This document shows, in pieces, positions 1 to 5,417 of a DNA stretch of 5,417 nt. The position numbers and the translations under genes were made by a program. A model generated the notes under the pieces. That model ran no database searches, had not been told where the DNA came from, and worked only from the letters and a program-made list of their open reading frames with translations. The DNA is taken from positions 1 through 5,417 of the forward strand of contig DAOWAH010000132.1 in assembly GCA_030634675.1 (NCBI GenBank), read 5' to 3'. This stretch comes from Fidelibacterota bacterium (lineage in GTDB: Bacteria; Marinisomatota; Marinisomatia; Marinisomatales; TCS56). How positions within the stretch are numbered: the stretch's first letter is position 1; each line of letters opens with the position of its first letter.

Positions 1-27
1 GACTAACGGGAATTACAATTTTATCCG

Positions 28-32
28 AAAGG
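28..32 (+). promoter_or_regulatory. fabF ribosome binding site
   Basis: The purine-rich AAAGG lies seven bases before the ATG at 40, a normal Shine-Dalgarno position. It supports that start. The remaining 27 bases upstream are too short to identify a preceding gene. A TAA at 4-6 could be its stop, and fabF often follows acpP, but neither point can be tested here. Confidence 0.7.
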
Positions 33-39
33 CATCCTT

Positions 40-1278
40 ATGAGTGAAAATCGTGTTGTAATTACCGGTCTTGGTGTAGTAGCACCGATTGGAACCGGCA
101 AAGATGAATTCTGGCAGGGTTTAATTTCCGGTCGCAATGGCGTTGGCCAAGTGACTCATTTTGATGCTAGCGATTATCGGGCTCACCTGGCGGCGGAAGT
201 GAAAAACTTTGAGCCTGAGAACTGGATCGAGCGCAAATCCGCCAAACGGATGGACCGCTTTACCCAGTTTGCGATGGCTGCGGCTGTCATGGCAATTGAA
301 GATGCCGGGCTGGATTCCTTCGAATTTGACGGCAATCGTTTTGGAATTCACGTCGGATCCGGGATTGGCGGTTCAAAAACTATTGAGGATGGTTACGATC
401 TATTAATTACGGTTGGTCCGAAAACCATGACCCCATTTTTTGTATCAAAATTATTAATCAATATGGCTGCCGCTATGGTTTCCATCAAATACGGATTGAA
501 AGGTCCCATCTCCGCGCCTTCGGTAGCTTGTTCAACCGGCGGTAATGCGGTCGGTGACGCCTTACGGATTCTGCAGCGTGGTGATGCGGACATCATGCTG
601 GCCGGCAGTTCCGAAGCGGCTATCAATATCCTGCCCTATGGCGGATTTGCCGCCGCCCGTTCCATGTCCGCCAGTCTCGATCCCGCTAAGGCCAGCCGAC
701 CATTCGATAAAAACCGTGATGGTTTTGTGATGGGTGAAGGCTGCGGACTGGTAGTACTGGAGAACCTGGAACACGCCCTGCAACGCGGTGCATCTATCTA
801 TTGTGAATTGGCTGGCTACGGCAATACCGCTGACGCTTTTCACTTCACCGCACCCCATCCGGAAAGTGACGGAATGATCCGGGTAATGCAGAATGCGATC
901 AAAGATGCAGGCCTGAAACCGGAACAGATCGATTACATCAACGCCCACGGCACCTCCACCGTATTGAACGATCAGCGTGAATCAACCGCTATTCTGAAGG
1001 TCTTTGGCGATCACGCCTATAAATTGAAGATCAGCTCAACCAAATCGATGATCGGTCACCTGCTGGCGGCATCCGGCGCAGCTGAATTACTTGCCACCAT
1101 CCTTTGCCTGCACCACCAGACCGCCCATCCCACTATCAACTACGAAACACCCGACCCGAACTGCCCGCTGGACTACGTGCCCAATAAAGCCCAGCCCCTG
1201 GCAATCAATGCGGCCCTGAGTAATTCCTTTGGTTTCGGTGGTGGGAATGTTAGTCTGCTGATAAAGAAGTATGAGTAA
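40..1278 (+). CDS. fabF: 3-oxoacyl-[acyl-carrier-protein] synthase II (FabF, KAS II)
   Basis: This cytoplasmic condensing enzyme extends an acyl chain with malonyl-ACP in type II fatty-acid synthesis, by decarboxylative Claisen condensation. The 412-residue product has the usual full length. It opens with the family sequence RVVITGLGVVAPIG. The thiolase-fold catalytic set is complete: nucleophile Cys164 in SVACSTGG, His303 in NAHGTST, Lys335 in STKSMIGH and His340. The last three fall at the same numbers as in E. coli FabF. The Cys-His-His arrangement separates it from FabH, and it looks like FabF rather than FabB by overall resemblance. The C-terminal gating loop reads NSFGFGGGN, with Gly where Thr or His is common after GFGG. 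The ATG at 40 has a good ribosome binding site. It shares the strand with the suf genes, but 330 bases and a probable separate promoter intervene, so it is likely transcribed independently of them. Confidence 0.95.
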   Translation: MSENRVVITGLGVVAPIGTGKDEFWQGLISGRNGVGQVTHFDASDYRAHLAAEVKNFEPENWIERKSAKRMDRFTQFAMAAAVMAIEDAGLDSFEFDGNRFGIHVGSGIGGSKTIEDGYDLLITVGPKTMTPFFVSKLLINMAAAMVSIKYGLKGPISAPSVACSTGGNAVGDALRILQRGDADIMLAGSSEAAINILPYGGFAAARSMSASLDPAKASRPFDKNRDGFVMGEGCGLVVLENLEHALQRGASIYCELAGYGNTADAFHFTAPHPESDGMIRVMQNAIKDAGLKPEQIDYINAHGTSTVLNDQRESTAILKVFGDHAYKLKISSTKSMIGHLLAASGAAELLATILCLHHQTAHPTINYETPDPNCPLDYVPNKAQPLAINAALSNSFGFGGGNVSLLIKKYE

Positions 1279-1286
1279 TTCTATTA

Positions 1287-1320
1287 ACCACGAATCACAC
1301 GAAATACACTAAAATTATTT
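1287..1320 (+). repeat. Diverged half copy of the intergenic ACCACAAAG repeat
   Basis: Nine bases after the fabF stop, the sequence ACCACGAATCACACGAA followed by ATACACT resembles the left arm of the repeats at 2021 and 3571 (ACCACAAAGACACAAAG then TACACC), allowing a one-base insertion and a few substitutions. No complementary right arm was found in the rest of this gap, so it looks like a decayed or one-armed copy. The match is short and read by eye. Confidence 0.5.
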
Positions 1321-1324
1321 ATCT

Positions 1325-1349
1325 TGTCACATCATTCTGTGTTGTGACA
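1325..1349 (+). repeat. Short inverted repeat TGTCACA...TGTGACA
   Basis: Seven-base perfect arms at 1325-1331 and 1343-1349 flank an 11-base loop, 46 bases after the fabF stop. It could form a weak hairpin at the 3' end of the fabF transcript, or be a binding site for a dimeric regulator. No T-run follows directly, so it is not a convincing intrinsic terminator. Chance occurrence in AT-rich DNA is possible. Confidence 0.35.
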
Positions 1350-1350
1350 C

Positions 1351-1505
1351 ATAATCTACAATTAAAATATTTTCCCTATCAGTGTCACCTTGAGCCTGTC
1401 CCTGCCCACTGGAAGCGCAGGTAGAGATCTAATCAATTGTCATACTTCGACCAATCTACGCAATGGTTTCGATCGGCAGGTAAATTCAGCGTCACACCAT
1501 AAACT
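1351..1505. other. Non-coding part of the fabF-rrf2 gap
   Basis: No credible gene is seen here. It contains GTGTCACCTTGAGCCTGTC at 1382-1400. From memory, this resembles one arm of a common bacterial intergenic palindrome that normally continues as CGAAGGG; here the continuation differs. A small inverted repeat, CCTGC at 1401-1405 with GCAGG at 1417-1421, follows. No convincing promoter was found in this stretch. Confidence 0.4.
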
Positions 1506-1530
1506 ATACCCGACTAATTAAGTCGTAATT
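1506..1530 (+). promoter_or_regulatory. Operator 1, IscR type 1-like site
   Basis: The palindromic core CGACTAATTAAGTCG (1511-1525) sits in a 25-base site that begins ATACCC. It matches the core of the E. coli IscR type 1 consensus, GACTRWWWYAGTC, except for A in place of Y, and the left flank ATACCC fits as well. The right flank fits less well. The same core recurs 60 bases downstream, just before an Rrf2 regulator gene, so this is very probably that regulator's binding site. It lies just upstream of a possible -35 element. Confidence 0.75.
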
Positions 1531-1535
1531 AGTTC

Positions 1536-1564
1536 TTGCACCCTATCATTTAGTGCTTTTAAGT
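1536..1564 (+). promoter_or_regulatory. Possible promoter of the rrf2-suf operon
   Basis: TTGCAC at 1536-1541 is a good -35 candidate. At 17 bases spacing the -10 would be TTAAGT (1559-1564), which matches TATAAT at only three positions, and TTTAAT at 1564-1569 is too far away. A weak -10 would suit a regulated promoter. Operator 1 would then lie just upstream of the -35, and operator 2 would cover the start of transcription, a layout that fits repression. The placement rests mainly on the flanking operators. Confidence 0.3.
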
Positions 1565-1565
1565 T

Positions 1566-1590
1566 TAATCCGACTAAAGAAGTCGTATTA
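1566..1590 (+). promoter_or_regulatory. Operator 2, IscR type 1-like site
   Basis: The core CGACTAAAGAAGTCG (1571-1585) has extended arms, TAATCCGACT and AGTCGTATTA, that are complementary at nine of ten positions. It is therefore more symmetric than operator 1. Its centre (1578) is exactly 60 bases from that of operator 1 (1518), close to the same face of the DNA helix. It ends 18 bases before the regulator's start codon, where a bound protein would block initiation or early elongation. The match to the IscR type 1 core has two deviations in the central five bases. Confidence 0.77.
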
Positions 1591-1608
1591 ATCAGTTTTT
1601 GATAAGCA

Positions 1609-2007
1609 ATGCTAAAATTATCTCGTAAAACCGAATATGCCCTGATGGCTCTGCGCCATCTGAGTGGTAAGTCCGCCGGGGAACTGACCAGCTCGAAAGA
1701 GATCGCCGGTACTTATCGCATCCCTGGTGAACTACTGGCCAAGACTCTCCAGCATTTAGCCCGAGAGGGCATCGTCGAGACTGTTCAGGGACCTCACGGC
1801 GGTTACCGCCTGAAGGCCAATCTGGTACTGATCAGCCTGTCCGATTTTATCGAACTGCTGGAAGGTCCCGTGGCCCTCACCGATTGCTCAATCGACAAGG
1901 ACTGCGATCAACTACAAACCTGCACCATCCGCACCCCCATTCATCGTATCAATGAAAAAATGAAAGATATTTTCAGCAATACAACCCTGGCTGATGTCAT
2001 GCAATAA
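1609..2007 (+). CDS. Rrf2-family Fe-S-sensing transcriptional regulator, IscR-like
   Basis: This 132-residue DNA-binding protein is of the Rrf2 family. An N-terminal winged helix-turn-helix (about residues 1-70) opens MLKLSRKTEYALMALRHL and contains the typical wing GPHGGYRLKA (61-70). A dimerisation helix follows, then Cys93, Cys99 and Cys105 in the same C-x5-C-x5-C spacing as E. coli IscR, where these residues hold a [2Fe-2S] cluster. The fourth IscR ligand, a His three residues after the last Cys, is Arg108 here; the nearest His is His112. It lacks the long C-terminal tail of E. coli IscR, which fits the shorter SUF-associated Rrf2 regulators. It lies first in the suf operon behind two IscR-like operators, so it probably senses Fe-S status and represses or tunes its own operon. 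The ATG at 1609 has no clear Shine-Dalgarno sequence, but the protein begins exactly where the family does. IscR or a SUF-specific Rrf2 regulator are both acceptable names. Confidence 0.92.
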   Translation: MLKLSRKTEYALMALRHLSGKSAGELTSSKEIAGTYRIPGELLAKTLQHLAREGIVETVQGPHGGYRLKANLVLISLSDFIELLEGPVALTDCSIDKDCDQLQTCTIRTPIHRINEKMKDIFSNTTLADVMQ

Positions 2008-2020
2008 TTTTTTAAGAATG

Positions 2021-2114
2021 AAACACAAAGACACAAAGAACTCTAAGAACACAGTTAAGATCTTAAATATTTCCTTGAATTTTGTGACCTCTGTGTCCTT
2101 TGTGTCTTTGTGGT
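2021..2114 (+). repeat. Intergenic repeat copy A with inverted ends (rrf2-sufB gap)
   Basis: CACAAAGACACAAAG at 2024-2038 is perfectly complementary to CTTTGTGTCTTTGTG at 2098-2112, giving a 15-base terminal inverted repeat around a 59-base centre. The centre holds a perfect 12-base palindrome, TTAAGATCTTAA (2055-2066). The left half is closely related to copy B at 3571: both contain CACAAAGACACAAAG and, 21 bases later in the same register, AAGAACACAGTTAA. It codes for no transposase. It resembles a small non-autonomous (MITE-like) or palindromic intergenic element. In RNA it would make a long stem between the regulator and sufB. Confidence 0.85.
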
Positions 2115-2124
2115 AAAAATAATT

Positions 2125-3564
2125 ATGAGCGATATTGATATCATCCACCAAGCAGCCGACCAGAAATACAAGTACGGCTTCACCACCGATATAGAGCAGG
2201 ATATAATTCCCCCCGGGCTTAATGAGGATGTGGTCCGCCTGATTTCGGCCAAGAAGAACGAACCGGAATTCCTGCTAAACTGGCGTCTGAAGGCTTATCG
2301 TCACTGGTTGACCATGAAAGAGCCGGACTGGGCCAAGGTGAATTACCCGCCCATCGATTACAATGCCATCAGTTATTACGCCGCTCCAAAAAAGAAAAAA
2401 GAATTGAAAAGTCTGGATGAAGTGGACCCCCAACTACTCGAGACTTACGACAAACTTGGTATTCCGCTCCACGAGCAAAAGATGCTATCCGGCGTGGCGG
2501 TGGATGCGATCTTTGACAGCGTTTCAGTGGCAACCACCTTCAAGGGAGAACTGAAAAAACACGGTGTCATTTTCATGCCCATTTCCGAAGCCGTCCGCGA
2601 GCACCCGGATTTGATCGAAAAATATCTCGGCTCGGTCGTCCCATACACCGATAATTATTTCGCTACCCTAAATTCGGCCGTCTTCAGCGACGGTTCCTTC
2701 GTCTACATTCCGAAAGGCGTGCACTGCCCACTGGAACTCTCAACTTATTTCCGGATCAACGCCAGTCAGACCGGCCAGTTCGAGCGCACCCTGATCGTGG
2801 CGGACGAAGGCAGCTATGTCAGTTACCTGGAAGGCTGCACAGCTCCCATGCGCGATGAAAACCAGCTGCACGCTGCTGTAGTAGAACTGGTAGCCCTCAA
2901 GGATGCCAACATTAAATATTCCACTGTCCAGAACTGGTACCCCGGCGATGAGAATGGCAAGGGCGGCATCTACAATTTTGTGACCAAACGTGGGCTCTGT
3001 ATGGAGAACGCCAAGATTTCCTGGACCCAGGTCGAGACCGGCTCCGCCATCACCTGGAAATACCCCAGTTGCATTCTGAAGGGCGACAATTCTGTCGGTG
3101 AATTTTATTCCGTAGCTCTGACCAATAATTACCAGCAGGCCGATACCGGATCAAAGATGATCCATATTGGAAAAAATACCAAAAGCACGATCATCTCCAA
3201 CGGTATTTCCGCCGGACATGGCCAGAATGTTTACCGCGGACTGGTGCAGATCAACAAAGGTGCTGAAAATGCCCGTAATTATTCCCAGTGTGACTCGATC
3301 CTGATCGGTGATAAATGCGGCGCTCACACCTTCCCCTATCTCGATGTACGTAACCCCTCCGCCCAAGTGGAGCACGAAGCTTCCACCTCCAGTATCAGCG
3401 AGGACCAGCTATTCTATTGCCGGCAGCGTGGTATCTCTACCGAAGACGCGGTCTCGATGATCGTCCATGGTTTCTGTAAAAATGTCTTCCAGAAATTACC
3501 GATGGAATTCGCGGTGGAAGCCCAGAAACTGCTGGAAGTGAGTTTAGAAGGCAGTGTGGGATGA
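2125..3564 (+). CDS. sufB: Fe-S cluster assembly scaffold protein SufB
   Basis: SufB is the scaffold subunit of the SufBCD complex. It accepts sulfur and builds the nascent cluster at its interface with SufD, powered by SufC. From the ATG at 2125 the protein has 479 residues, the usual size. The N-terminal part carries the family sequence [18 protein letters not shown]. The beta-helix core and C-terminal helices follow, including [30 protein letters not shown] and [10 protein letters not shown] at the end. Key positions of E. coli SufB are kept: Cys389 in [10 protein letters not shown] matches Cys405, Glu416-His417-Glu418 matches 432-434, and Cys238 matches Cys254. A GTG at 2110 would add five residues (MVKII), but it lies inside the repeat arm and is less likely. 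Neither start has a clear Shine-Dalgarno sequence. The gene is 117 bases after the regulator and is probably co-transcribed with it. SufB rather than SufD is clear from the length and these motifs. Confidence 0.97.
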   Translation: MSDIDIIHQAADQKYKYGFTTDIEQDIIPPGLNEDVVRLISAKKNEPEFLLNWRLKAYRHWLTMKEPDWAKVNYPPIDYNAISYYAAPKKKKELKSLDEVDPQLLETYDKLGIPLHEQKMLSGVAVDAIFDSVSVATTFKGELKKHGVIFMPISEAVREHPDLIEKYLGSVVPYTDNYFATLNSAVFSDGSFVYIPKGVHCPLELSTYFRINASQTGQFERTLIVADEGSYVSYLEGCTAPMRDENQLHAAVVELVALKDANIKYSTVQNWYPGDENGKGGIYNFVTKRGLCMENAKISWTQVETGSAITWKYPSCILKGDNSVGEFYSVALTNNYQQADTGSKMIHIGKNTKSTIISNGISAGHGQNVYRGLVQINKGAENARNYSQCDSILIGDKCGAHTFPYLDVRNPSAQVEHEASTSSISEDQLFYCRQRGISTEDAVSMIVHGFCKNVFQKLPMEFAVEAQKLLEVSLEGSVG

Positions 3565-3570
3565 GATTTT

Positions 3571-3658
3571 ACCACAAAGACACAAAGTACACCAAGAACA
3601 CAGTTAACATTTTATTTATTTTTTTGTGAACTCAGTGATCTCTGTGCCTCTGTGTTTG
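3571..3658 (+). repeat. Intergenic repeat copy B with inverted ends (sufB-sufC gap)
   Basis: The left arm ACCACAAAGACACAAAG begins six bases after the sufB stop. The right arm CTCTGTGCCTCTGTG (3640-3654) is complementary to CACAAAGACACAAAG (3573-3587) at 12 of 15 positions, and all three mismatches are A opposite C. The left half shares two blocks with copy A (3573-3587 and 3594-3607) at identical spacing. The middle is T-rich and includes the small palindrome GTTAAC (3603-3608). The right arm stops just before the sufC ribosome binding site. No protein is encoded. Confidence 0.83.
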
Positions 3659-3659
3659 A

Positions 3660-3665
3660 AAAGGA
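3660..3665 (+). promoter_or_regulatory. sufC ribosome binding site
   Basis: AAAGGA lies about six bases before the ATG at 3672. It directly follows the right arm of repeat copy B and fixes the sufC start. Confidence 0.75.
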
Positions 3666-3671
3666 TTTAAA

Positions 3672-4424
3672 ATGATTGAAATAAAAGATTTACATGTCAG
3701 TGTTGAAGAAAAGGAAATTCTGAAGGGGATTAATCTCGCCATAAAACCAGGTGAATTACACGCCCTTATGGGGCTGAACGGTTCCGGAAAAAGCACGCTT
3801 TCCAACATCATTGCCGGACGCGATGGTTACACCGTTACCAAAGGATCGGTAACCTGGAACGGCCAAGACTTGCTGGAACTAAATCCCGAGCAGCGAGCCT
3901 GCGAAGGAATTTTCATGAGCTTCCAGTACCCGGTGGCGATTCCCGGCGTGAACAATATGTACTTCCTCAAAGCCGCTCTCAACGCTCAACGTAAATACCA
4001 CGGCGATGAGGAATTGGATGCCATGGATTTCCTGACTCTGATCAAAGAAAAAATCAAGGAAGTGAAGCTGGACGAAAGCTTTTTACATCGGGCGGTCAAT
4101 GACGGCTTCTCCGGGGGGGAAAAAAAGCGCAATGAAATTCTCCAGATGATCACCCTCGAACCCCGCTTGGCAATCCTCGACGAAACCGATTCGGGCTTGG
4201 ACATTGACGCCCTGAAAATCGTGGCTGAAGGAGTGAATAATTTCCGCAATGCGGACCGGGGTTTCCTCGTGATCACCCATTACCAGCGCATACTAAATTA
4301 CATGGAACCAGACCGCATTCACATAATGATCGATGGCCGGATTGTAAAATCCGGTGGGCGAAACCTGGCTCAAAAAATTGAAGAACAGGGCTATGCCTGG
4401 CTGGAGCAATCAGCGGCGCGATGA
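3672..4424 (+). CDS. sufC: Fe-S cluster assembly ATPase SufC
   Basis: SufC is the ABC-type ATPase of the cytoplasmic SufBCD complex. It is soluble and drives conformational change in SufB-SufD rather than transport. The 250-residue product is full length. It shows Walker A GLNGSGKST (34-42, Lys40), Q-loop Gln85 in SFQYP, the SufC-type signature FSGGEKKRNEI (146-156), Walker B LAILDETDSGLD with Asp170 and catalytic Glu171, and switch His203 in ITHYQR. Lys40, Lys152, Glu171 and His203 fall at the same numbers as in E. coli SufC. The ETDSGLD and EKKRNE variants are typical of SufC and separate it from transporter ATPases. A good ribosome binding site precedes the ATG. The stop codon overlaps the sufD start by four bases. 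Confidence 0.97.
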   Translation: MIEIKDLHVSVEEKEILKGINLAIKPGELHALMGLNGSGKSTLSNIIAGRDGYTVTKGSVTWNGQDLLELNPEQRACEGIFMSFQYPVAIPGVNNMYFLKAALNAQRKYHGDEELDAMDFLTLIKEKIKEVKLDESFLHRAVNDGFSGGEKKRNEILQMITLEPRLAILDETDSGLDIDALKIVAEGVNNFRNADRGFLVITHYQRILNYMEPDRIHIMIDGRIVKSGGRNLAQKIEEQGYAWLEQSAAR

Positions 4425-5417
4425 GCGTTACGACCAGACAGAAGCCCAATCCGGTGATCAAGCATTACCGATCCGAATTCCAGCGTCTTTGCGGCCAAGC
4501 CAACGGACCATTGTCTGCGCTTCGCAAAATTGCAATCGACAGCTTCAGCCAGACCGGTTTTCCCAATCGAAAACAGGAAGAATGGCGCTCAACCAATATT
4601 GGTTCGGTTACCGGTGATTTCGCAGTTGCCAGCCCGTCCCCCGGTTTGGATTATTTCGACAATCTGGATTTCAAGTATCTGCCTGATACAACGCGAATCG
4701 TGTTTGTCAATGGCTATTACAGCGCCGAACTGTCCGATCTTTCAAAATTACCGGAAGGTGTAAAAATCACCAGTCTGACCTATTTATTGAAAACCGATCC
4801 CGGTTTGCTTGCGCGTCATCTTGCGAAAAACAGCTCGAACTGCCCCACCGTTTTCGAGCAATTGAATCAAGCTTTTTTTAACGCCGGCGCCTGGATTGAG
4901 ATCGCCGCTGACCAGCCCGAAACGGTCACGGTCCAGTTGATTTATCTGACCAGCCCGAACAACGACCGACTGACATTTCAGCTTCGCAACCTGATCACAG
5001 TCGGTGAAAATTCCCAATTGGACCTGATCGAACAATATATCGGTCTGAATGACAAAACTTATTTTACTAACGTCGTAACCAACGTGAAGATCGGCAACAA
5101 GGCGCTGCTTCGACACCGCAAGATCCAGAATGAAGCCGTTAACGGTAATCATATTTCTGCGACGCAAATGTATCAGCGCGCAAATTCCCAGATCGATTCG
5201 CTGGTCGTTTCACTGGGCGGAGCATTGATACGCAACGACCTGATCGTGCAACTGGCTGGGACTAGCGCCTCCGCTCGGCTTAACGGACTCTATCTCGGTC
5301 GAGAGCGTCAGGAAATTGACAATCATACCTTGATCGACCATGCCCTGCCCGAATGTTCCAGCAGCGAATTATACAGAGGCATCCTAGACGATGATAGCCA
5401 TGCAGTCTTCGATGGGA
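4421..5417 (+). CDS. sufD: Fe-S cluster assembly protein SufD (3' end outside window)
   Basis: SufD is the SufB paralogue that completes the SufBCD scaffold and is linked to iron entry. The frame opens at the ATG overlapping the sufC stop (ATGA) and stays open for 332 codons to the window edge; about 90-110 residues are probably missing. The N-terminal helical region carries PNRKQEEWRSTN (48-59), the hallmark 'RKxEEWRYTN' type sequence of SufD. The beta-helix core includes LDLIEQYIG, TNVVTNVKIG, LGGALIRNDL and ELYRGILDDDSHAVFDG near the edge. The functional His equivalent to E. coli SufD His360 would lie just beyond the window. The nearest purine-rich match is GGAG at 4403-4406, far from the start, so translation probably depends on coupling to sufC. 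No frameshift was seen. Downstream genes such as sufS and sufU are expected but not visible. Confidence 0.94.
   Translation, partial: MSVTTRQKPNPVIKHYRSEFQRLCGQANGPLSALRKIAIDSFSQTGFPNRKQEEWRSTNIGSVTGDFAVASPSPGLDYFDNLDFKYLPDTTRIVFVNGYYSAELSDLSKLPEGVKITSLTYLLKTDPGLLARHLAKNSSNCPTVFEQLNQAFFNAGAWIEIAADQPETVTVQLIYLTSPNNDRLTFQLRNLITVGENSQLDLIEQYIGLNDKTYFTNVVTNVKIGNKALLRHRKIQNEAVNGNHISATQMYQRANSQIDSLVVSLGGALIRNDLIVQLAGTSASARLNGLYLGRERQEIDNHTLIDHALPECSSSELYRGILDDDSHAVFDG

Noticed and set aside
121..351. Open frame on the minus strand inside fabF
   Set aside because: It is antisense to a fully conserved fabF, shows no family resemblance, and is a shadow of the real gene. The same applies to the other minus-strand frames within fabF, sufB, sufC and sufD.
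1325..1349. Intrinsic terminator for fabF
   Set aside because: The 7-base arms are AT/GC mixed with an 11-base loop and no T-run directly after, so termination is not supported. It is listed only as an inverted repeat.
1912..2252. Two minus-strand frames over the Rrf2-sufB gap
   Set aside because: Their sequence is the low-complexity translation of the AC-rich repeat (runs such as TKDTKDTE) joined to antisense of real genes.
2021..3658. CRISPR array suggested by recurring CACAAAGACACAAAG units
   Set aside because: The units are separated by a whole gene, lie in inverted pairs, and lack regularly spaced spacers.
2021..3658. sufB as cargo of a composite transposon bounded by the two repeats
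   Set aside because: Both copies are short, share one orientation, encode no transposase, and flank a core gene in its normal operon position. Independent intergenic insertions explain them better.
4354..4617. Forward open frame across the sufC-sufD junction
   Set aside because: It overlaps two well-supported genes in another frame and has no recognisable protein features. The frame from 4421 encodes clear SufD.

Overview
This window carries the front of a SUF iron-sulfur cluster assembly operon, with a fatty-acid synthesis gene upstream. All recognised genes lie on the + strand. The order is fabF (3-oxoacyl-ACP synthase II), a 330-base regulatory gap, an IscR-like Rrf2-family regulator, sufB, sufC and the first 332 codons of sufD. 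The sufD frame is still open at the window edge.

The genes form one logical unit. SufB, SufC and SufD are expected to make the SufBCD scaffold, where SufC is the ATPase and SufB/SufD are paralogous beta-helix proteins on which the cluster is built. The Rrf2 protein keeps the C-x5-C-x5-C cluster-binding motif of IscR. Two palindromes upstream of it, with centres exactly 60 bases apart, share the GACT-N5-AGTC core of the E. coli IscR type 1 site. The simplest reading is an autoregulated, Fe-S-sensing regulator that controls its own suf operon. sufC and sufD overlap by four bases (ATGA) and are probably translationally coupled.

The least ordinary feature is a family of short intergenic repeats built on ACCACAAAGACACAAAG and its complement. 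Two copies of about 90 bases with inverted ends fill the Rrf2-sufB and sufB-sufC gaps. A diverged one-armed relative follows fabF. The repeats therefore occupy every non-overlapping gene junction in the window.

The source is a bacterium of moderate GC content. The IscR-type regulator and operator suggest a Gram-negative or related lineage, but nothing here fixes the phylum. No tRNA, rRNA, CRISPR array, transposase or phage gene was seen. I found no undescribed multi-gene system: the coding content is conserved housekeeping, and the interest lies in the regulatory and intergenic DNA.
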